Source: Heyndrickxia sporothermodurans (GTDB taxonomy: Bacteria; Bacillota; Bacilli; Bacillales; Bacillaceae_C). Taken from it: a DNA stretch of 7,548 nt. The DNA is taken from assembly GCF_016785185.1 (NCBI RefSeq), contig NZ_JAEKDY010000144.1; one strand, written 5' to 3'. The translations under genes and the position numbers were made by a program. Shown here piece by piece: positions 1 to 5,852 of the stretch. The first letter of the stretch is position 1. Every line of letters starts with the position of its first letter. The notes beneath the pieces were generated by a model. It made no database searches and was not told the DNA's origin. It saw only the letters and a list, made by a program, of their open reading frames with translations.

Positions 1-127
1 ATATATAGATTATTATAATAACAAACGTATCAAACAAAAATTGGCCGGTATGTCTCCGGTTCAATACCGCATTCATACCAGCCAATTAGCTGCTTGATAT
101 AAACTCTAACTTTTCGGGGTCACAACA
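1..127 (+). mobile_element. Right end of an IS3-family insertion sequence, truncated by the window edge
   Basis: The first 97 bases encode the C-terminus of an IS3-family transposase. After its stop there is a short tail, about 104-127, reading ctctaacttttcggggtcac followed by aaca. This resembles the right terminal inverted repeats of IS3-family elements, which commonly end in a TCTAACTTTT-GGGGTCA-like sequence (recalled, not searched). The sequence becomes YitT-like from about position 124-131, so the element boundary should lie near 122-127. The left end and the target-site duplication are outside the window, so the exact edge cannot be fixed and completeness cannot be judged. Confidence 0.75.
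2..97 (+). CDS. IS3-family transposase (orfB, DDE integrase), C-terminal end only
   Basis: The frame is open from the window edge to a TGA at 95-97 and gives 31 residues: YIDYYNNKRIKQKLAGMSPV, then QYRIHTSQLAA. The block YxxYYNxxRIxxKLxGxSPVxYR is the hallmark C-terminal end of IS3-family (IS150-like) OrfB transposases, the rve/DDE integrase proteins that cut and join the element's ends. The catalytic DDE core, the N-terminal helix-turn-helix partner OrfA and the frameshift region all lie to the left of the window. Nothing visible shows whether the copy is active. The stop codon sits only about 30 bases from the presumed element end, as is normal for this family. The family call is firm; the subgroup is a guess. 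Confidence 0.85.
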   Translation, partial: YIDYYNNKRIKQKLAGMSPVQYRIHTSQLAA

Positions 128-301
128 CATATGGTGGTTTTACTGAGAGTGAGAGACCGGTACTTATGTGTGGTCGATCAAATAGAATTCACAAAGTTGA
201 AACAACTAGTGGAAGCCCTTGATCCATCTGCGTTTGTCGTGGTTATGGATGCATCAGAGGTACTTGGGGAAGGTTTCAAAAGAAGCGAAAAAGGTATATA
301 G
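124..301 (+). pseudogene. Remnant of a YitT/DUF2179-family membrane protein gene, cut by the IS and probably frameshifted
   Basis: The last stretch, ending at the TAG at 299-301, reads CVVDQIEFTKLKQLVEALDP, then SAFVVVMDASEVLGEGFKRS and EKGI. This is typical of the C-terminal cytoplasmic DUF2179 domain of YitT-family proteins (xVVxxxExxKLKxLVxxxDPxAFVVVxDxxEVLGEGF). Only about 55 of the usual 280-290 residues remain; the multi-helix membrane part is missing and IS3 DNA sits in its place. In the same frame upstream the protein looks wrong (MVVLLRVRDRYL). The neighbouring frame from 130 reads YGGFTESERPVLMC, which looks like the proper DUF2179 lead-in. One missing TG unit in the run at 167-172 would join the two frames. 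In B. subtilis the YitT paralogue yvjA lies beside cccB (recalled), which fits. Function of the family is poorly known. An ATG at 131 could start a 56-residue peptide, but no good ribosome binding site precedes it. Confidence 0.75.
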
Positions 302-334
302 TAATAATGATAAAGGATTAATTTTCCAACATCT

Positions 335-342
335 AAAGGAGG
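335..342 (+). promoter_or_regulatory. Ribosome binding site of cccB
   Basis: AAAGGAGG lies 7 bases before the ATG at 350 and is a near-perfect Shine-Dalgarno. It fixes the start of cccB. I found no convincing sigma-A promoter between the yitT remnant and this site. cccB may have been co-transcribed with the yitT gene before the IS landed, or may use a weak promoter I cannot recognise. Confidence 0.85.
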
Positions 343-349
343 AAATAAA

Positions 350-721
350 ATGGTTAAAAAGCTAATAGGAATTCTGATGATTTTCACATTAGCATTCGGA
401 CTTGCTGCCTGCGGCTCTAGTAGCAAGGACAATAATAATGATAATGCTAATAAAAATGAAACAACGACAAATACTAACAAATCGACAAACACAGCAAGTG
501 CTGGGGATGCAGAAAAATTATTTAGTCAAAATTGTGCAAGCTGTCACGGTGGAAACCTCGAAGGTGCAGTTGGCCCTAATTTAACAAAAGTAGGAGCAAA
601 ATATAACAAAGATCAAATCCTCGATATCATTAATAAGGGGAAATCAGGCGGAATGCCTGGAGGACTTATTAAAGGTGATGACGCAGATAAAGTAGCTACA
701 TGGCTATCTGAGAAAAAATAA
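350..721 (+). CDS. cccB: Membrane-anchored cytochrome c-551 (lipoprotein)
   Basis: This 123-residue protein is a small class I c-type cytochrome tethered to the outer face of the membrane, where it carries electrons in the respiratory chain. Residues 1-20 form a lipoprotein signal peptide ending in the lipobox LAAC, with Cys21 as the lipidation site. Residues 22-50 are an Asn/Thr/Lys-rich flexible linker. The haem domain starts near 52 with CASCH at 62-66: Cys62 and Cys65 bind haem and His66 is the axial ligand. GPNL (75-78) and the GMPGGL stretch follow, with Met102 as the likely sixth ligand, and the C-terminal helix VATWLSEKK matches B. subtilis CccB closely as I recall it. Length is usual for the family. 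The gene sits between the broken yitT remnant and ftsEX, the same neighbourhood as in Bacillus, and has its own terminator. The identification is confident; the exact electron partners are not visible from sequence. Confidence 0.93.
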   Translation: MVKKLIGILMIFTLAFGLAACGSSSKDNNNDNANKNETTTNTNKSTNTASAGDAEKLFSQNCASCHGGNLEGAVGPNLTKVGAKYNKDQILDIINKGKSGGMPGGLIKGDDADKVATWLSEKK

Positions 722-736
722 TAGCAATTCAAATGA

Positions 737-769
737 CCTGATGTTAGTATGACAAACATCAGGTTTTTT
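737..769 (+). terminator. Intrinsic terminator after cccB
   Basis: A perfect 9-bp stem, cctgatgtt (737-745) with aacatcagg (755-763), has a 9-base loop and is followed at once by six T residues (764-769). It starts 15 bases after the cccB stop. It should end the cccB transcript and separate it from ftsEX. Confidence 0.9.
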
Positions 770-909
770 CTTTGTTAACAGATATAATGACAAAAATAGA
801 ACTTTCATACTATTGAAAAAGTATTTAAAATATGAATATTTTCCTCTCGAAAGAATCAAATTTTTCAATAGAATAAAGCTTTGAAATATAAATGTAATAT
901 TATTTTCCA

Positions 910-937
910 TTAACATTCAAGTTTATGATGTTATAAT
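910..937 (+). promoter_or_regulatory. Putative sigma-A promoter of ftsEX (extended -10)
   Basis: The -35 box is TTAACA (910-915), the spacer is 16 bases, and the -10 box is a perfect TATAAT (932-937) preceded by TGT (929-931), a full extended -10. Transcription should start near 944, giving a leader of about 130 bases before ftsE. It is the best promoter-like sequence in the 722-1072 gap, which otherwise shows A+T-rich DNA without a supportable gene. Confidence 0.7.
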
Positions 938-951
938 AGTTTTGTGATTAA

Positions 952-1003
952 ATTTCGCTATTTTACGTCAGCATTCGAGTTATTCGTGGGAAGTTAGCGA
1001 AAT
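952..1003. repeat. Inverted repeat in the ftsE leader
   Basis: ATTTCGCTA (952-960) and TAGCGAAAT (995-1003) are perfect 9-base inverted arms separated by 34 bases. No T-run follows, so it is not an intrinsic terminator. The position just inside the predicted transcript suggests an RNA leader structure or a looped operator. A weaker hairpin, ggatc (1034-1038) with gatcc (1048-1052), lies between it and the ribosome binding site. Any function is inferred. Confidence 0.4.
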
Positions 1004-1072
1004 AGTAAAGAAAATGACAGTTATGAATTATGGGGATCTAGTAAAATGATCCTAGAAGAGTAAGGTGATTAA

Positions 1073-1759
1073 ATGATAGAAATGCAAAATGTATATAAAA
1101 AATATCCCAATGGGATTATAGCTACAAATGATTTGAACATTCAAATCAAACAAGGTGAATTCGTATATGTCGTCGGACCTAGTGGAGCAGGGAAATCGAC
1201 TTTTATAAAAATGATTTACCGCGAGGAAAAAGCAACACAAGGTAATATTATGGTTAATGGAATTAATTTAAGTAAGTTGAAAAATAGCCGAATTCCATAT
1301 TTTCGCAGACAAATAGGAGTCGTTTTCCAAGATTTTAAATTGCTGCCTACATTAACGGTTTTTGAAAATGTTGCTTTCGCAATGGAAGTAATCGAGGAAC
1401 AACCAAAGCAAATCAAACAACGGGTGATGGAAGTTCTTAATTTAGTCGGATTGAAGCATAAAGCAAGAATGCTTCCAACAGAGCTTTCCGGTGGGGAGCA
1501 GCAGCGTGTATCGATTGCACGATCCATTGTAAATACACCAAAGGTTGTAATTGCGGACGAGCCTACGGGAAATCTTGACCCAGAAACGTCATGGGAAATT
1601 ATGAACATTTTAGAAGAAATTAATACACGAGGGACAACTGTGGTAATGGCAACACATAATCGTGAAATCGTTAATACTATTAGACATCGAGTTATCGCTA
1701 TAGAAGGCGGTCGCATTGTCCGTGACGAGCAACGGGGGGATTACGGATATGAAAGCTAG
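1073..1759 (+). CDS. ftsE: Cell-division ABC-transporter-like ATPase FtsE
   Basis: This 228-residue ATP-binding subunit of the FtsEX complex couples ATP hydrolysis on the cytoplasmic face to activation of peptidoglycan hydrolases outside the membrane. All ABC ATPase motifs are present: Walker A GPSGAGKST (35-43), Q-loop Gln86 in VVFQDFKLLP, signature LSGGEQQR (138-145), Walker B VVIADEP (158-164) with Glu163 as catalytic base, D-loop NLDP (167-170) and H-loop His195 in ATHN. FKLLPTLTVFENVAF and a short tail without extra domains are typical of FtsE rather than of the related LolD/MacB group, and the ftsX partner follows. Length is normal for the family. The ATG at 1073 has AAGGTGAT (1061-1068) at proper spacing. 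The gene overlaps ftsX by 11 bases, so the two are translationally coupled. In B. subtilis FtsEX controls the hydrolase CwlO and affects cell elongation and entry into sporulation (family knowledge). Confidence 0.96.
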   Translation: MIEMQNVYKKYPNGIIATNDLNIQIKQGEFVYVVGPSGAGKSTFIKMIYREEKATQGNIMVNGINLSKLKNSRIPYFRRQIGVVFQDFKLLPTLTVFENVAFAMEVIEEQPKQIKQRVMEVLNLVGLKHKARMLPTELSGGEQQRVSIARSIVNTPKVVIADEPTGNLDPETSWEIMNILEEINTRGTTVVMATHNREIVNTIRHRVIAIEGGRIVRDEQRGDYGYES

Positions 1760-2633
1760 AACAGTTAGAAGACACCTTCGTGAAAGCTTCAAGAGTTTAG
1801 GGCGTAATGGATGGATGATGTTTGCTTCTGCAAGTGCGGTAACTATCACATTATTGCTAGTGGGCGTTTTCTTTGTCATTATGATGAATATGAATAAAAT
1901 TGCTTCCGATATCGAGCATGATGTCGAAGTTAGAGTTCATATCGATTTAACAGCGAAACAACAAGATCAAGAAGCTCTTAAAAATAAAATAGAGAATTTA
2001 AGCCAAGTTAAATCAGTTGAATTTTCTTCTAAAGAGAATGAACTTCAAAATTTAATAAATAGTATGGGGAATGACATGAAGTTATTCGAACAAAACAATC
2101 CCCTCTATGATGTATTTATTGTAAAAACAAAGAAACCGACAGATACGCCGGCAGTAGCGAAACAAATCGAATCTTTCCCCCATGTCGAATCTGCAAAATA
2201 TGGTGAGGGGAAAGTAGAGAAACTGTTTAATGTCTTAAAAATAAGCCGTAATGTGGGACTAGTATTAGTTATTGGTTTATTATTTACCGCGATGTTTTTA
2301 ATCTCGAATACAATTAAAATTACGATTTTTGCTAGACGTAAAGAAATTGAGATTATGAAATTAGTAGGTGCAACAAACTGGTTTATTCGATGGCCATTTA
2401 TTATGGAAGGCCTTTGGTTAGGGATTCTCGGATCAATTTTACCGATTCTTATTATCACATTCGGATACTATTACATGCATAGTTTCTTAGCACCAAAATT
2501 AGAAAGTAATATGATTCAAATTTTAAACTATAATCCATTTGTGTTTGAAATTACAGGCATACTCCTATTAATGGGTATTTTAATCGGTATTTGGGGAAGT
2601 ACAATGTCCATTCGCCGATTCTTAAAAATTTAA
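1749..2633 (+). CDS. ftsX: Cell-division permease-like protein FtsX
   Basis: FtsX is the transmembrane partner of FtsE; its outside loop binds the coiled-coil part of a hydrolase or activator and passes on ATP-driven movement. I take the ATG at 1749 as start, giving 294 residues. It has a G-rich Shine-Dalgarno (about 1733-1740), and MKARTVRRHLRESFKSLGRN is the conserved family N-terminus. An in-frame TTG at 1716 would add 11 residues that look like ftsE sequence in another frame. The topology is cytoplasmic N-terminus, membrane segment 1 at about 24-47, a large extracellular loop at 48-165, then segments at about 168-188, 222-245 and 265-287. The FtsX-type motif RRKEIEIMKLVGATNWFIRWPF (196-217) follows the second segment. 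Length and layout match Bacillus FtsX. It overlaps ftsE by 11 bases and is followed by a hydrolase gene that is its likely client. Confidence 0.95.
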   Translation: MKARTVRRHLRESFKSLGRNGWMMFASASAVTITLLLVGVFFVIMMNMNKIASDIEHDVEVRVHIDLTAKQQDQEALKNKIENLSQVKSVEFSSKENELQNLINSMGNDMKLFEQNNPLYDVFIVKTKKPTDTPAVAKQIESFPHVESAKYGEGKVEKLFNVLKISRNVGLVLVIGLLFTAMFLISNTIKITIFARRKEIEIMKLVGATNWFIRWPFIMEGLWLGILGSILPILIITFGYYYMHSFLAPKLESNMIQILNYNPFVFEITGILLLMGILIGIWGSTMSIRRFLKI

Positions 2634-2641
2634 ACATATAA

Positions 2642-2664
2642 CCGAGGTAGTGCTGCTACCTCGG
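2642..2664 (+). other. Hairpin between ftsX and the M23 peptidase gene, no T-run
   Basis: ccgaggtag (2642-2650) and ctacctcgg (2656-2664) form a perfect 9-bp, G+C-rich stem with a 5-base loop, 8 bases after the ftsX stop. The bases that follow (ccatccatacatatac) hold no T-tract, so it should not terminate efficiently by itself. It may be an mRNA-stabilising or processing element that separates ftsEX from the downstream gene within one transcript. No separate promoter is evident in the 75-base gap. Confidence 0.65.
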
Positions 2665-2708
2665 CCATCCATACATATACATATAAAATTTCTTAAGGGG
2701 GAAAAACA

Positions 2709-4058
2709 TTGAAAAAAAAGTCATTGCTTTCGGTTACTTTAGCATCAGTACTTGGTTTTGGCGGTTTATTTGCTTATCAATCCGATGCCTTTGCATCCAA
2801 ACTATCGAATTTACAAGATCAGCAAAAAGATGTGCAAAATAAACAGTCAAATATTCACTCAAATATTAAACAAAAAGAGAACAAGATTGATGAAATTAAA
2901 GGAAAACAAAACAATCTTGAAAGTGAATTGGAAACATTAGATGTAAATATCGCAGATACAGATGAAAAAATACAAGAAAAGCAGCAACAAATTGATGTAG
3001 CTAAAAGGGAAATAGAAAAGCTGAAATCCGAAATTAATGCATTAAAAAAGCGAATCAAGGAACGAAATGAACTGTTGGACAAACGTGCCCGTACAATGCA
3101 AACAAATGGTGGGGGCTCAGTAAATTATTTAGATGTTATATTAGGTGCGGACAGCATTGCGGATTTACTTGACCGTGTATCCGCCGTTACTACATTAGTC
3201 AATGCAGATAAGCAAATCATTGATGAACAAAAAAGAGATCAAGCGGAGTTAGAAAAGAAGCAAGCAGATGTAACAAAAAAACTAAATAATCTTCAAGAAA
3301 TGCAACAAAAGTTACAAGCGATGAAAGCTGAATTAAATCAACAAAAATCAAGAAAAAATGTGATATTGAAAGAACTTGGAAAACAAAAGAAAAAACTAGA
3401 ACATGATAAAATGTCTTTAGAGGAAGAAAATGCAATCCTTTCTGCACAAAAATCCGCGATCGAAAAAGCGATTCAATTAGAAAAGGATCGTATTGCAGAA
3501 GAGCAACGTGCCGCAGCAGAAGCAGCAGCTGCACAGAAACAACAAAGCTCATATAGTACAAACGGCAGCGGGAATAGTGGAAACAGTAGTAATAGTGTAA
3601 ATAGCGTGAGCAGTGGCGGAGGAAAATCTTCCGGAACACCAGCTGTTTCATCCGGAACATTTACACGTCCGGCACAAGGCTATGTTTCTTCTGAATTTGG
3701 TAGACGCTCTTTCGATGCAGATGGATTCCATTCAGGAATAGATATTGCTAAGGGAGGAACAGTTCCTATCGTGGCTGCCGGTGATGGAGTAGTAACTCGT
3801 TCATATTTTTCTTCAAGTTACGGAAATTGTATCTTCATTACCCATTCTGTTAACGGAAAAATTTATACGACAGTTTATGCACATATGAGTTCTCGTACCA
3901 TTGGTGAAAATGCAACAGTACGAAAAGGACAAGTCATTGGTTATATGGGAAGCACTGGACAAGCCTATGGCCAACATTTACATTTTGAATTCTATATCGG
4001 ACCATGGACAGCATCCCATTCAAATGCTGTAAACCCTAGAAACTATATTAATTTTTAA
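2709..4058 (+). CDS. Secreted coiled-coil M23 peptidoglycan endopeptidase, probable FtsEX client
   Basis: This 449-residue secreted cell-wall hydrolase starts with TTG (2709), set by TAAGGGGG 7 bases upstream. Residues 1-29 are a signal peptide (KKK, hydrophobic core, likely cut after AFA). Residues about 30-275 form a long Gln/Lys/Glu-rich coiled coil in two halves, joined by a region at about 130-165 (NYLDVILGADSIADLLDRVS) like the hinge of PcsB-type domains. Residues 280-316 are a Ser/Gly/Asn linker. The M23 (LytM-like) domain covers about 318-449: zinc ligands His341 and Asp345 in HSGID and His425 in HLH, with catalytic His392 (YAHM) and His423. Members cut cross-link peptides of peptidoglycan. 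All active-site residues are kept, so unlike E. coli EnvC it should be an enzyme itself. Position directly after ftsEX suggests the FtsX loop binds the coiled coil and switches it on. Substrate bond and physiological role are inferred. Confidence 0.9.
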   Translation: MKKKSLLSVTLASVLGFGGLFAYQSDAFASKLSNLQDQQKDVQNKQSNIHSNIKQKENKIDEIKGKQNNLESELETLDVNIADTDEKIQEKQQQIDVAKREIEKLKSEINALKKRIKERNELLDKRARTMQTNGGGSVNYLDVILGADSIADLLDRVSAVTTLVNADKQIIDEQKRDQAELEKKQADVTKKLNNLQEMQQKLQAMKAELNQQKSRKNVILKELGKQKKKLEHDKMSLEEENAILSAQKSAIEKAIQLEKDRIAEEQRAAAEAAAAQKQQSSYSTNGSGNSGNSSNSVNSVSSGGGKSSGTPAVSSGTFTRPAQGYVSSEFGRRSFDADGFHSGIDIAKGGTVPIVAAGDGVVTRSYFSSSYGNCIFITHSVNGKIYTTVYAHMSSRTIGENATVRKGQVIGYMGSTGQAYGQHLHFEFYIGPWTASHSNAVNPRNYINF

Positions 4059-4060
4059 AT

Positions 4061-4091
4061 GAAAGGACCACTTTATGTGGTTCTTTTTTTT
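4061..4091 (+). terminator. Intrinsic terminator after the M23 peptidase gene
   Basis: aaggaccac (4063-4071) pairs with gtggttctt (4077-4085) through 9 pairs including one G-T. It has a 5-base loop (tttat) and the right arm runs into eight T residues (4084-4091). It begins a few bases after the TAA at 4056-4058 and marks the end of the ftsEX-peptidase unit. Confidence 0.92.
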
Positions 4092-4166
4092 GCGGAATTA
4101 TTGTTATCTGATTGTTGCATGTAAATAATTAGTATTTGTATTTATGATGTTAGAAATTAAAATATG

Positions 4167-4175
4167 TGTTATGAT
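4167..4175 (+). promoter_or_regulatory. Possible extended -10 promoter upstream of cls
   Basis: TGT-TATGAT (4167-4175) has the form of an extended -10 box (5 of 6 to TATAAT). No good -35 box sits at 16-18 bases upstream; ttagaa (4150-4155) is too close. If used, transcription would start near 4182 and the inverted repeat at 4222-4262 would lie in the leader RNA. Confidence 0.4.
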
Positions 4176-4221
4176 ACAGTGGAATAAGTTTCCGCTATTT
4201 CTCAAATAGGTAATTATTTAA

Positions 4222-4262
4222 TTACGATAGTTTCGGACATACTGTATACGAAACTATCGTAA
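4222..4262. repeat. Perfect 14-bp inverted repeat just before cls
   Basis: The arms ttacgatagtttcg (4222-4235) and cgaaactatcgtaa (4249-4262) are exact reverse complements, separated by 13 bases. Neither strand has a T-run next to the stem, so it is not a simple terminator. It ends about 24 bases before the cls ribosome binding site. It could be an operator for a dimeric regulator or a leader hairpin; I do not recognise the motif. Confidence 0.6.
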
Positions 4263-4285
4263 CAAAAAGAAATAACGTATCTTGT

Positions 4286-4292
4286 TAAAGGA
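4286..4292 (+). promoter_or_regulatory. Ribosome binding site that sets the cls start
   Basis: AAAGGAG lies 7 bases before the ATG at 4300. An in-frame TTG at 4282 would sit upstream of this site and has no Shine-Dalgarno of its own. The ATG is therefore the real start. Confidence 0.85.
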
Positions 4293-4299
4293 GTTCAAG

Positions 4300-5745
4300 A
4301 TGACAATTATTACTATTTTATTGGCATTTTTTTTTATTTTAAACTTTATTTTATCGGGTGCCGTCATCTTTCTAGAACGGCGAAACATAGGTGCAACATG
4401 GGCTTGGCTGTTAGTTTTGTTGTTTATTCCTGTAGCAGGATTCATTATTTATTTAGTTTTTGGACAAAACTTGAGCAGAAGAAGAATCTTTTATTGGAAA
4501 GATCAGGAGAAAATTGGAATAAAGGAAATCGCCCATCGTCAAATTGAACTGTTAAGAAATAATTCTTTCCCCTTTCATGATGAGCGGACTGTGCAATATA
4601 AAGAATTAGTTTATATGCTTCTAGTTAATGATGATGCGATTATGTCACATGATAATGAGGTAGAAATTTTTATTGATGGTGAGGACAAATTTCGCTCTTT
4701 ATTTGAAGATATAAAGAGGGCAAACGATCACATTCATCTTGTTTATTACATCGTTCGAAATGACTCATTAGGTCAAAAGTTAGTTGAACTGCTTACTGAA
4801 AAGGCCAAGGAAGGGGTCAAAGTTCGTTTTTTATATGATGACATGGGTTCGCGAAAGCTTCCACGGAAATTTTTTAAAGAATTAATTGAAGCCGGTGGCG
4901 AGGTCGCGGCATTTTTTCCTGCAAAAATACCGATGCTGAATTTACGTGTCAATTTCCGAAATCACCGCAAACTTGCGATTATCGATGGTAGTATTGGCTA
5001 TATCGGTGGATTTAATATTGGTGATGAGTATTTGGGGTTGGATAAAAAATTCGGTTATTGGCGGGATACCCATTTGAAAATAACGGGAAAAGCTGTTTAT
5101 GCAATGCAAACACGTTTTGTATTAGATTGGAATCAAGCCTCGGCTAAAGAAATTCGTTATAAAGAAAGTTTTTTCCCCGATATACAATCTGTCGGCTACA
5201 CAGATGTTCAGATTGTATCCAGTGGACCTGACTCAGAGTGGGAGCAAATTAAAAACGGTTATATTAAGATGATTAATGAGGCGAAAAAATACATATACAT
5301 GCAAACTCCATATTTCATTCCAGATGATAGCCTATTGAATGCACTTAAAATCGCGATTTTATCTGGGGTGGATGTTCGTTTAATGATTCCGAACAAGCCT
5401 GATCATATGTTTGTTTATTGGGCTACATATTCCAATGTTGGGGAATTATTGAAAACAGGTGCAAAAGTATATATATACGAAAATGGATTCATTCATGCAA
5501 AAATGCTCGTAGTTGACGGGAAAATAGCAACAGTTGGTACTGCGAATATTGATAATCGAAGTTTCCGTTTAAACTTTGAAGTGAATGCCTTTTTGTATAG
5601 CCATCATCTTTCTAAAAGACTAGAATTGATTTATAAAGCAGATATGGAAAAATCAAGAGAATTAACATTAGAGGACTATTTGCAACGACCGAAATCGATT
5701 CGATTCAAGGAATCTGTCTCAAGATTATTGTCTCCAATTTTATAA
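4300..5745 (+). CDS. cls: Cardiolipin synthase (phospholipase D superfamily)
   Basis: This 481-residue membrane enzyme joins two phosphatidylglycerol molecules to give cardiolipin and glycerol. Two N-terminal membrane segments (about 2-24 and 34-54) are separated by the family motif LERRNIGATWAWLLVLLFIP and followed by the cytoplasmic catalytic part. Two HKD (phospholipase D) motifs are intact: NHRKLAIIDG with His222, Lys224 and Asp229, and IHAKMLVVDG with His399, Lys401 and Asp406. Each is followed by the expected glycine/asparagine block (GGFNIGDEY; GTANIDNRS). YMQTPYFIPDD (333-343) is another conserved stretch. Length and layout match Bacillus ClsA, which is about 480 residues. The gene stands alone between two terminators. 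Several paralogues (ClsA, YwjE, YwiE) exist in Bacillus; the two N-terminal segments favour the main ClsA type, but which paralogue is not certain. Confidence 0.95.
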   Translation: MTIITILLAFFFILNFILSGAVIFLERRNIGATWAWLLVLLFIPVAGFIIYLVFGQNLSRRRIFYWKDQEKIGIKEIAHRQIELLRNNSFPFHDERTVQYKELVYMLLVNDDAIMSHDNEVEIFIDGEDKFRSLFEDIKRANDHIHLVYYIVRNDSLGQKLVELLTEKAKEGVKVRFLYDDMGSRKLPRKFFKELIEAGGEVAAFFPAKIPMLNLRVNFRNHRKLAIIDGSIGYIGGFNIGDEYLGLDKKFGYWRDTHLKITGKAVYAMQTRFVLDWNQASAKEIRYKESFFPDIQSVGYTDVQIVSSGPDSEWEQIKNGYIKMINEAKKYIYMQTPYFIPDDSLLNALKIAILSGVDVRLMIPNKPDHMFVYWATYSNVGELLKTGAKVYIYENGFIHAKMLVVDGKIATVGTANIDNRSFRLNFEVNAFLYSHHLSKRLELIYKADMEKSRELTLEDYLQRPKSIRFKESVSRLLSPIL

Positions 5746-5752
5746 AACAGCC

Positions 5753-5782
5753 AAATGATAGGGATAACCCTATCATTTTTTT
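5753..5782 (+). terminator. Intrinsic terminator after cls
   Basis: aaatgataggg (5753-5763) and ccctatcattt (5768-5778) form a perfect 11-bp stem with a 4-base loop (ataa) and a T-tract reaching 5782. It begins 7 bases after the cls stop. Its last T residues are also the first bases of the next promoter's -35 box. Confidence 0.93.
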
Positions 5783-5809
5783 GACAAAAATATAGATCGG
5801 GCGTACAAT
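5781..5809 (+). promoter_or_regulatory. Near-consensus sigma-A promoter of the PLP-enzyme gene
   Basis: TTGACA (5781-5786) is a perfect -35 box, followed after 17 bases by TACAAT (5804-5809), 5 of 6 to the -10 consensus. Transcription should begin around 5815-5817, about 37 bases before the GTG start. This leader is too short for an S-box or T-box, so this gene is not under riboswitch control from its own leader. Confidence 0.85.
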
Positions 5810-5852
5810 TTAAAATATTTAAAATTATCCTATAGTTAGAGGTGCTGGCAAA

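Noticed and set aside
1216..1716. A 166-codon open frame on the minus strand.
   Set aside because: It lies entirely antisense to ftsE, has a Cys/Ser/Thr-rich composition typical of a reverse-strand shadow, and shows no recognisable motif.
1716..1748. In-frame TTG at 1716 as the ftsX start (305 residues).
   Set aside because: The extra 11 residues have no family similarity and lie inside ftsE; the ATG at 1749 has a G-rich Shine-Dalgarno and the conserved N-terminus.
3217..3660. A 147-codon open frame on the minus strand.
   Set aside because: It is antisense to the coiled-coil and linker coding region of the M23 gene; its Leu/Phe/Val-rich sequence arises from reversed Lys/Gln/Glu codons.
4282..4299. 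TTG at 4282 as the cls start (487 residues).
   Set aside because: It overlaps the ribosome binding site that serves the ATG at 4300 and has none of its own.
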